Positions 1 through 8,413 of a stretch of 64,000 bases of DNA are shown piece after piece. Position 1 is the stretch's first letter. Every line of letters begins with the position of its first letter. Where the stretch lies: positions 2,232,001 to 2,296,000 of the forward strand of contig OX637796.1 in NCBI GenBank assembly GCA_951802425.1, read 5' to 3'. The DNA comes from Clavaria fumosa. Its lineage: Eukaryota > Basidiomycota > Agaricomycetes > Agaricales > Clavariaceae. A program made the position numbers and the translations under genes. The notes beneath the pieces were generated by a model. It was not told the origin of the DNA and made no database searches. It was given only the letters and a program-made list of their open reading frames with translations.

Positions 1-1407
1 GGTTGAAATCTCCAAGGGCTGTAACAGCACACCAGCCAAAGGCCAAATTTGCAATGTCACAGTGGTCAACAGTAACAGTCCTGGGACCAAAATTGAAAGT
101 GCAGGTTGTCCATATGCTGTTTGAGAAATTCTTGACCAAAGTAGGGTGGTTGTTATAGAGTGCCTCTTGGTGGTCCTTATAGTAGCTGTAAAGCTTTGGA
201 GCCCATGTAGCAAAGAGACCTGGAGAATGATTAGAGTAAACTCAGTCATAATACAAATACATACTTGATGCAAAGCCTGCAATCCTTTTTATAGCAGTGC
301 TTGAGGTGAGCAATTCCAGTGCCTTCCTGTTGACTTCAGAGACCTGCAGATTACAAGGCACCTGTTGTCCTCCACCATATGAAGGACCCATTGCTAATGC
401 AGCATATTCTCCCCTTCTGTGAGACAACTCCTTTGGGTGGAAGGTACACAAGCCCCTGGCTTGAACCATATCAGAAGCTGCTTGTCTAGGGACAGGTTCC
501 CAGTTGGGATCTTCTGGTTGACCTCCCAAGACAGCCCTGATGTATTGATTGCTATCAATGAGGGGGATAGCAGTGCTATGTTTAAGTCCATAATCAGTTT
601 CTGTAAGATAATATGCAATGGGACTTACAGGCCATCCCATTCCACTAATGTGAATTTGAAAATGGAATCTTCACCAACCAAATCCTTCAGACTATAAGAC
701 CTCTTGAGTCCAAACCCAAGGCTATGCTCATCCTTCCCTTCCTTGACACCTATGTACCCAGGAATTGATACTTTGAGAAGAGAAGTATCCAAAGCATATT
801 GGATTGAAGTTGAATCAACAACATGCTTCTTGAAAATCGAAGGCCAAACTGGATATGGGTCTAGGGCCCTTTCGATATCGCGCTTTCGTTTTCGATTCAC
901 TTTACTTCGTAATTTCGCCTTCTTGAGTGGGGTTACAGCAATATTATAATCAGCAGCTTTGGCTGACATGTCCATCTGTAGAATTAACAAAGAGGTCAAT
1001 TGAAAGGCTAATATGAATTACAAGAAATGTGCTCACCTGGTCTGAGGATCTATGAACAGAATCAGAGAGCAAACCTCCAGAGTCCTCTTCTGGAGTTGGA
1101 GTGACAATATCATCAGCAGTGTTCCCTGAGATGTCCATCTATGGAGTTAATAAACAGGTCATTTCCAAACCCACTGTTACAAATAAGTACTAAAATTGTA
1201 CTCACATGGTTGGGTAATCCTCCAGAAACTTCTTCATAAGTAGTAGAGAGTTCCCTCTCAACAGCAATATGGAGAAGAAGTTGAAAATTTTCTGAGGAGA
1301 TGACTTCCAAGGCACCATCTCCAGTCTATAAAGACAATAGACTGTTAAGCACAATGTAATATACATTACAACAGATAAAGCCTAGTTACAAGATCTTTAG
1401 GAGCCAT
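1..1407 (-). CDS. TET/JBP-like 2OG-Fe(II) oxygenase, C-terminus off window
   Basis: Six exons can be joined on the minus strand: 1390-1407, 1206-1325, 1037-1138, 629-975, 265-575 and 1-219, all with GT-AG borders and matching phase. The product starts MAPKDL. It contains the segments LVEWDGLTAIPLI, HRRGEYAALAMGPSYGGGQQ and LFATWAPKLYSYY, then TFNFGPRTVTVDHCDIANL. This pattern matches a large gene family of mushroom genomes that I take to be the TET/JBP-like 2-oxoglutarate/Fe(II) dioxygenases linked to mobile elements. The HCD triplet at 56-64 would be the HxD iron-binding motif; the distal His and the 2OG-binding Arg would lie beyond the window. If correct, the enzyme oxidises methylated bases in DNA. 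Seen: exon structure and motifs. Inferred: family and substrate. It could instead be an uncharacterised oxygenase-fold transposon protein. No stop or frameshift is seen in the visible part. Confidence 0.55.
976..1205 (-). repeat. tandemly duplicated exon-intron unit in the oxygenase gene
   Basis: Introns 1139-1205 and 976-1036 are clearly similar along their length. Both start GTGAG, both have a central TGACCT followed by TTGTTAATT or TTATTAACT, and both are followed by an exon beginning ATGGACAT. The unit of exon plus intron seems to have been copied in tandem inside the gene, giving two short low-complexity N-terminal exons. Confidence 0.7.
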
Positions 1408-2451
1408 GATACCAAAAGCTTTTGATGAAGGGAGAGGAGAAGAAACAATGGGATGGAAGTGATAAACAGGGTTGTAATGCTGACAAAGCAATGCTGTGGC
1501 AGAATCAGACCATATTGTCCATTGTTTACATTTGTTTACAATTTGCTATCCGCCTTCGTTTGTTCATTTTCTCGCCTCATCACCCTCCCATCGTCCTCCC
1601 ATCGTCTGCAGTACTCGATCCCGGGAACGCAGATGATGGGAAGGGCCGATGTTCTGTCCTCCTTTCAATATGTCAGGGAGCCCCCTACCTACACCAAGTC
1701 ACACCACTTGTGACCTGCTCAAGCGACCGGCACCTGTCGCTTTTTTTCACTCTCTTTGATTTTTACTAAGATGATAGTGGATGACAATAGATGGCAATGA
1801 AGGATTGTGACAGCAGTGAAGAGGATGACCACAAGGGATGATAATGAGCAGTAGGTGTGCTCTTACCTTTTTATCTTTTTTTTTGATTTGACTGGCAGCA
1901 GCAGTGCGGCAGTAGGTCGCCCACATCACCGCTGCCCACCCCCCCGACTTCTCTCTGTCCCCGCCGCATCACCTCAGTCCTCGCCGCATCATCCCAGCCT
2001 CCCATCTTCCTCGTCTCTCTTGTCGTCGAACCATCTCCCGCTGTTGCCGCAGCCGGCCCCAAACGGCAACCTTAGTTGGCCTGAACCGAAATACTCGTCG
2101 CACACCAGTTACTGATGCCATGGCGCCTCCACGCACACTCTGGGATGTTGGGCGGTGAAGGGGATGATTGCGCAGGACGGGAAAAAAGGACGGCGGCCGT
2201 GTTGCGGACATGCAAGGGAACGCCGCCGACTTCGCAAGCACCACAACTTAGGCACCGGGGGGATGCGATGACCACGATATGCTCGCTCTTGCGCACGCAG
2301 CGTGTCCAGCGTGGGCATGCTCTCAGAGTTGAGCGAGGACGTTGTTGTGGTGCGCGGCCTGATTTTGTAGTTTGTTTTTTTCATACAGGGTTTTTTCGTA
2401 CAGGGTTTTTCTTCTCTCTCTCACCTTCCTCTCTCATCTTCCATTCCCAAC

Positions 2452-2555
2452 TGATGATGTCAATGAAGGGCTCATACCGTGATACAACGGCCCAAGTCGC
2501 CCACTATGCTCACAGACCAATGGTGGGGACTTGGGCCGTTGAGTGGGTGCGGCAG
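2452..2555. repeat. hairpin-forming direct repeat, copy A
   Basis: About 100 bp that recur at 2816-2915. It contains a perfect 12-bp inverted repeat, ACGGCCCAAGTC at 2487-2498 and its complement at 2528-2539. The stem is extended inward by CCCAC/GTGGG around a short loop. Confidence 0.7.
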
Positions 2556-2689
2556 CACAGGCAATGGGGGCAATGGCAACAGGGACAGCTGTGGTGAGGA
2601 GGATGGTGATGAGGATGGTGATGAGGATAGGGACAAAAACAGTAATAAGGATGGTAATGAGGATGGCCCTGGCAGCGGCAGCGGCACCC

Positions 2690-2792
2690 TTTCTCTCTCT
2701 CTCTCTCTCTCTCCCTCTCTCTCCCTCTCCCTTTCCCTCTCCCTCTCCCTCTCCCTCTCCCCCTCCCCATCTCTGTCTCCCCTCTTTCTCTC
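2690..2792. repeat. CT-rich microsatellite
   Basis: Runs of CT grading into CCCTCT and CTCCC units, lying between the two copies of the hairpin repeat. Confidence 0.9.
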
Positions 2793-2815
2793 ACTTTACT
2801 CTGTCAACTGCCAGG

Positions 2816-2915
2816 AACTGATGACAGGAGGGGCTCATACCGCCATGCAACGGCGCAAGTCCCTTGCCATGGTCACAGACCAAAGGGGGGGACTTGGGCC
2901 ATTGAGTGGGGACTG
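2816..2915. repeat. hairpin-forming direct repeat, copy B
   Basis: Second copy of the 2452-2555 repeat in the same orientation (shared GGGGCTCATACCG, GGTCACAGACCAA-like and GGGGACTTGGGCC blocks). Its own inverted arms, starting at 2850 and ending at 2902, carry about two mismatches, so this copy is more diverged. Confidence 0.65.
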
Positions 2916-3249
2916 CAGCATGTATGTGGGGAGAGAGTGGTGACTGAGCAGCAGGGGCAGACGGCAGTACCAGGGTGCATGGCGGGTGGTGGCAGAAAGT
3001 CCAGGAACAGTGGCAGAAGTGCGGCTGTGTGGTGGTAGTACAGGTGGTGACAGGAGAGCAGGTGGATGATATCTCTTCAAATGTGAGACTATTGGGTGGA
3101 CAGATATGGTGAAAGGATATATTCATATAAATAAGCAAAACATATAAGTTAGCGTATTGAGATAGAGCAAGTAAGCTCCAAATAAATTAAGGAGACATAG
3201 GGAATATATAAGTAAAGTTAAGCATAACTGTTCAGTAATAAATATAATA

Positions 3250-4610
3250 TCAGACAGCTCGTCTTTTAGAAGGAGAAACAAAGCCATCAAAGGCCGCTTT
3301 CGATCTGGTAATGGTACCCTTCGATGAAGGACCAACTACAGGGTTAAGTGGGAGACTTGGAACAATGATAGGTTCGATGACTTCGTTTGATTCAGCAAGG
3401 AGTCGAACACTTTGAGCATTGATTTGGTAAGTCTATAAGGTTCAATTGTTATTAATTTTAAATTGCAAACATTAGTGAATACGACCTTTCATATATTGTT
3501 AGGCTCCTTAGGATCCATGTACACCCAGACATGGAGAGTCGCATTTACAAGGACTAGGGACCCAGGCCGGAGTTTTGTATAGAGATCCCATGGTAGAATA
3601 AGATTGCCATCCATATCCCTAATGTCAAGTTGTCATAATTTTGCATTGACATGTTGGAAATATGGTCCTGAATGGTCTGGAAGGAGATTTGGGTCATAAA
3701 AGGCACCAACAAATATTTGGTCTGCTATAAAAAAACGATAAGATATAGTTGTCAAAATCTGATCATATTTATTACAAACAACATACCATTGGGTGCTCCA
3801 AGACTGCTTTGCAAATTTGGTTGGGATTCATTATCAGATCCTCCATCTAAAGTCATATCAGACTTTTTATGCTTCTTTGTTATCCGAACAGGAGTAGAAG
3901 GAGCTTTTGTGATTGCAGGAACCTGTCAATGCTGTTTGACACCAATACATGGCATTAAAAATTAAATCACATACCCCATACTTTAATGGTAGATGGACTG
4001 CAATAAGGTCCAATGCTTTACTCCGATCAGTTGTAGAGGGTTGAAGCCATTCACGAACGTTGTACTTGTCCATAATGTGAGTCAAAGAAAAGTAAACAAC
4101 AAAATGGAGGTAAAACCTTGTTTGAATCCTTGATTTCCTCTGCTTCATCAACAATACGTGGCTCATTCAGGGTTCCAATTTGGTCATTGAACAGTTCACT
4201 AAGCTCCTCCGTTGCTAGAGTAGGCATCCCTAGGACAAGGACATCTTTCACTGGTGATGAGTCAGTGATAGGCTTGAGAATACATCAATTGTTAGCAAAA
4301 TGAAAATAAATAATTCTGCTGTGGTTGTACATACCTGATCTTTCTTTGGGCCAGGCCAATGGTTTCCTTTTGCCAAAATAATAGTACCAGTAGAGAATGG
4401 CTGGATTTCTCCAAACAAGCAAGCAGAAAATTCGGTATGATCAGATGGATGTCTGTAAGAGATGTTGCCTCCAGAGCCAACCTCAGGTACGAAGTCTTCG
4501 AGATACGAAGCATGTGCAAGTGCAGAAGAGCCCATGTCATTGAGTTGAGAGACAATAGAGTCATAGGTCCCATCATCAATACGATTTCCATAGAACAAGT
4601 CGGAGTCCAT
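3250..4610 (-). pseudogene. mushroom-type transposon-linked gene with two in-frame TGA stops
   Basis: Six exons join in phase: 4335-4610, 4117-4272, 3975-4064, 3787-3922, 3486-3724 and 3250-3432, about 360 codons in all. The product starts MDSDLFYGNRIDDGTYD and has the core DMDGNLILPWDLY, then KLRPGSLVLVNATLHVWVY, then TYQINAQSVRLLAES. I recall this core from many uncharacterised genes in mushroom genomes. The compact beta-rich core could be an OB-like fold, but that is a guess. TGA codons interrupt the frame at 3633-3635 and 3489-3491. At both places a CGA (Arg) codon would restore a family-like sequence. A basic tail (SKRRAV) precedes the final stop. It lies on the same strand as the Helitron frame. 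Function unknown. Confidence 0.6.
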
Positions 4611-5305
4611 TGTCGTTGCAACACAAGGCTGTTGCATTCAGAGTTATATACTGTGAAAACCTTAGATGTCACAGCAAAGTGTTCAGACCCCTAAGTCGCA
4701 GGACCAGTCAGAGGGGAAATGACCTGTGACACGAAGGCCAGACTTACTAATTTTTTAATTAAAAAAAAGCATAATTATGTTTCTGAGTTGGATCATCGCT
4801 GCCCAGAGACAGCTTGGTTGATAAGGCAACAAGTGTGTTGCTGCCAAGTTGTCGAAGTCTGAAATTGGTTTTGGTCTAATCTGATCAGTTGTCAATGTAT
4901 GAAACAAGGCAATGACGTACAGCAATGACTTATTTGCTGCTTAGACCTGTTTGATTGGCAAAGGAACAGCAACGAAAATTTTCTGCCGTAATAACTTCTG
5001 AAATGTTGCATTAGCCAAAACACAGTCACAATGGCAACGGTACTCCTATTCATACCAAGTTAAACCATTCGAAGTCGCTTGCTTGTTCTTCCCACTGTAT
5101 TGGGGAGACATTTTGAGATCCGGGGTCGAGAAGGTCCAAAGTCTGTTGGACCATGGTCAGTCTCAGGCTGCATGCCCAGACTTAATGTTTGCTCCATAAT
5201 ATCTGTCTCAGAGTTTGAGGGGACAGGAGTAGACACAGTCATTTGTAACTGTGTCAATCGAGATCTCAAAGTACTGCCTTCAAATTGATATGGATGCTGT
5301 TGAAG
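4611..5305. other. AT-rich spacer between decayed gene and Helitron frame
   Basis: I see no gene here. The Helitron 3' end (CTRR preceded by a short hairpin on the minus strand) may lie here or farther left, but I could not fix it. Confidence 0.4.
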
Positions 5306-8300
5306 TCAATGTAGCCAGTTATTAGGCAGGTCATCTGTATCAATGACAACATGGCCCTGTCCTGGATCTCCTTGACATCGTTCATGTTGCAGAGTGTGGA
5401 GTTCCTGCATAGCTTGTGTTGCTTCTGCACTGCTACCAAAAATTGTAATTGTCTGCAAGTTCAAAACATGTAAACGATGCATCTCTCTTCGAACATCTTC
5501 TGATTGACGACAAGAAATCTTTCCAGCATCAAATGGTCGAAGAATAGCCAATCCACTTAAGGATGTAACTCTAGATACCATGACATAAGGAGCTTCAATA
5601 CCTCTGCAGCTCTGGAGGTCAATAACCACAGTGTGAAGGGATTGACCCTGTGCTTTATGAGCAGTCATAGCAAATGCAGGACAAATAGGGACCTGTGTTC
5701 GTTTGATCAGACATCGCTTCTTAGAGTGAGGATGAATAAAATTCAAATCTGTTTTGTCAGGCAATACAGCAACATAATGAGGTGGTAGATGAGGTAAAGA
5801 ATTTTCACTAATATTGTTAACTTCTACAATACATGACTTAAGATACCTTTTGCCAGTGTCATCTTTGATATACCTTATTTTCCTCAAAATGCCTGTACTG
5901 CCATTGACGATGCCACCTTGCACATCAAAGTTTTGGCAAATCATAACTGGCATTCCAATGACTAATGGTATCTTGCCAAGTCGTTGATTTGTTTGGCCTG
6001 AGTGCATGGCGTCTAGCTTGTCCTTCAACCTTTCATCAACCACTTGCTTTCCTCCTCGTGAGTCACATGAATGATACCAATGAAGAGTTTGATTTGTTTG
6101 CTGTGCAAATGAAGAAGCCATTCGAATATTCAGTGCATCTTTGACCGCATTATTTGAGACAATTATAGGTGCATCTTTCCAACGTTGTTCATTAAAATTA
6201 ATATCAGCAGCATCATGAATAATTCGAGAAGAGAGGATTGCATGATCACTCCTAGTGCATTTCCCTTCATGAAGACGAGCAAGCAACTGTACAAATTGCT
6301 CATTCTCTGGGCCTGATTGTCTCATAACAGATGTTAAAAGCACAACAGTCTTAAAAGATAGCCACAACAGTTTACCAAGTATTGCTTTTTGTCCAATTTT
6401 AGTACCACCCTGAGCAATAGTTCGTGTATCAAGTCTACTAAATAGACGACTTTGTGACACTGGAGGCAATTGTGCAAAATCCCCAGCCAGTATAATATTT
6501 ATTCCACCAAATGCTGTTGCATTACCTTTTGCCTTATTGAGAGCCTCACTAATTTGTAGAAGGAAATTACAGCCAATCATTGAAACTTCATCAATGAAGA
6601 GGTAGTCAATGCCTTCCCACATAGCAACAAGATCACGATTAGTCTTTGTAGCAGAACCATACTTCCCTTGTTGAGAAAAAGACAAGGCAGCATGTAAGGT
6701 CATTCCAGAAATATTACGAGCAGCTACACCAGTATATGAAGCTAACCGAAACCTCCTTAACTGTCCACATTTTGTGAAGAAATCATTCAAAGCTTGTATA
6801 ACCCGTGATTTTCCTGTACCTCCTGCCCCTCCTAAGTACATTCGTAAAGGCTCAGGCTGGTTCTGTAAACTATGCTGTGAAATGATCTGAAAGGCACGAG
6901 CCTGTTCTGTATTCAATGTCCATTGATTTATTATGTCAGATACACAAATATGAGGCACAACACTCACAGCAGAAATGTCTTGCCTGATAGTAGGAGCAAC
7001 ACTATCTGTAGTAGATGAAGCATGTTCAAGGAATCCAGAAGCTTCACGAATGGTAGGGCCATTGTGAATCAGTGAAGTGTCAGCGCTTGAGCTTGCAGTT
7101 GGGATGCTGGAATTATCTTGAGTATTTTTATTCTTCCATGCATTACGACGTTTCTGATATTCCTCTTCCCATACAGCTTCAAGGTCCAAAAAATCATGCA
7201 TTAACTGCACTTCTTCTACAGCCTGATTCATATTTATTGCATCCATTTGAAGTCCTTGAAAAGGTGTTACAGAGAACATGTGACCAGCCTGTGCATAAAG
7301 CAAACATTCTTGCACTTCTGCAATTGAATTTGCAACCCTCATGGAGGTACATGAATCTATTGAATCTAAATGTTCTAAGATGTCAATATCATCAAAACTG
7401 CCTGTAAAGTCATCTAAAGTGTTTGTACCATGCGTCATTTCAACAGGGACTTGAGTAGATCTATGAGACTGACGATTAGCATAATGATCATCACGACTGT
7501 CTTTACACTCATGTAAAAGTTGCATGTTATCCATTATTGTGAGGAATTGCTTAGGACAGGTGTTACAATACTCTACAAATGCCTCATGCCAACTCTGACC
7601 TGTCTTCCTTAAATCAGCAGCTGAATGCCATGGTTTAAAAAGAATTAACATAAGACGTGCATATCTTGCCTTCGAAACCTCATGATCACGACGGGGTATT
7701 GATGGTCCAATTGGTACAGGAACATATCTCGTCAATGGCTGACGAATTCGCAAAAAATGAGTCTTATACTCAGGGTGAGTAGGTAAAAAAAAGCATTGAG
7801 GACGCTTCCGTGATATAGAACCCAGCATGTCATCAATATCCATGCAGTAGCTACTGTTTTCATTTTGTTCACCCTGGTCAGAGTCATCACATTCAAAATC
7901 AAGATTCCCTGTATCTCCATCACAATTTCTCTTCTTTTTGAACCTCACTTTATCAACCTGACCTATAAAATCCCAAAGAGTCATGTCTGAAAATAGATTA
8001 CCACGAAGCTGATAGCAGACAACTTGAGAAGAATGACCCAAGACCTGACCATTCCGGTCCATTGTAATAAAAACCTCATCAGATTCATCAATTACAGGAA
8101 CAACTTGGTCATTTTGATCATTGCAAAAAGGTTCATCATTAACACTATCATAATTCTGAATGTAGGGTTTGTCTGAGTTACATTCTGGACTTGGATCTTG
8201 TCTGTCAATAATAGACTCAAAACTAGTCCAATAAAAATTCCTAAAAACATGACTGGTGAAATGATCTTCAAAATCCATCAGATAAGAGCACACTTGCTGA

Positions 8301-8401
8301 GCAGATAATTCTTGATGTGAAATTAAAGCAAAAGCACATTTTAGGAGCAATTTTTTTGCATGTTGTGTAACTTCATCCTGAGAGGCATCAAACTCTCCCA
8401 A
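5306..8401 (-). CDS. Helitron PIF1-like helicase half (downstream of in-frame TGA)
   Basis: The product unwinds DNA during rolling-circle transposition in the nucleus. Helicase motifs are all present in order: Walker A LGGAGGTGKSRVI, Walker B YLFIDEVSMI, motif III ILAGDFAQLPPV, VMRQ, the UvrD-C-like AFAMTAHKAQGQSLH, and the final PYVMVSRVTSLSGL. The N-terminal third has the LPTHPEYKTH and RDHEVSKARYARLMLILF segments found between Rep and helicase in fungal Helitrons. The frame is the same as that of the Rep half upstream: only TGA at 8414-8416 separates them, and the codons between are open. An independent start at 8401 is unlikely to be natural, because the reading frame is continuous. No other lesion is seen, so the copy is young or was active recently. 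Confidence 0.85.
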   Translation of the reverse strand: MGEFDASQDEVTQHAKKLLLKCAFALISHQELSAQQVCSYLMDFEDHFTSHVFRNFYWTSFESIIDRQDPSPECNSDKPYIQNYDSVNDEPFCNDQNDQVVPVIDESDEVFITMDRNGQVLGHSSQVVCYQLRGNLFSDMTLWDFIGQVDKVRFKKKRNCDGDTGNLDFECDDSDQGEQNENSSYCMDIDDMLGSISRKRPQCFFLPTHPEYKTHFLRIRQPLTRYVPVPIGPSIPRRDHEVSKARYARLMLILFKPWHSAADLRKTGQSWHEAFVEYCNTCPKQFLTIMDNMQLLHECKDSRDDHYANRQSHRSTQVPVEMTHGTNTLDDFTGSFDDIDILEHLDSIDSCTSMRVANSIAEVQECLLYAQAGHMFSVTPFQGLQMDAINMNQAVEEVQLMHDFLDLEAVWEEEYQKRRNAWKNKNTQDNSSIPTASSSADTSLIHNGPTIREASGFLEHASSTTDSVAPTIRQDISAVSVVPHICVSDIINQWTLNTEQARAFQIISQHSLQNQPEPLRMYLGGAGGTGKSRVIQALNDFFTKCGQLRRFRLASYTGVAARNISGMTLHAALSFSQQGKYGSATKTNRDLVAMWEGIDYLFIDEVSMIGCNFLLQISEALNKAKGNATAFGGINIILAGDFAQLPPVSQSRLFSRLDTRTIAQGGTKIGQKAILGKLLWLSFKTVVLLTSVMRQSGPENEQFVQLLARLHEGKCTRSDHAILSSRIIHDAADINFNEQRWKDAPIIVSNNAVKDALNIRMASSFAQQTNQTLHWYHSCDSRGGKQVVDERLKDKLDAMHSGQTNQRLGKIPLVIGMPVMICQNFDVQGGIVNGSTGILRKIRYIKDDTGKRYLKSCIVEVNNISENSLPHLPPHYVAVLPDKTDLNFIHPHSKKRCLIKRTQVPICPAFAMTAHKAQGQSLHTVVIDLQSCRGIEAPYVMVSRVTSLSGLAILRPFDAGKISCRQSEDVRREMHRLHVLNLQTITIFGSSAEATQAMQELHTLQHERCQGDPGQGHVVIDTDDLPNNWLH

Positions 8402-8413
8402 CTTTTCAACAGC

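Larger units (their letters stand above)
1408..3249. other. gene-free repeat zone of the transposon island
   Basis: I find no supportable gene here. The stretch holds the two copies of a hairpin-forming direct repeat, a GAT-rich run near 2597-2665 and a CT microsatellite. Open frames in it are low-complexity. Confidence 0.6.

Noticed and set aside
576..640. Apparent frameshift in the oxygenase gene
   Set aside because: A 53-nt GT-AG intron (576-628) joins VEWDGL to TAIPLI in phase and matches the family, so no frameshift is needed.
2479..2943. Acidic/Ser-Leu repeat protein
   Set aside because: The translation only mirrors GAT-rich and CT microsatellites; several frames are open equally and no gene structure is seen.
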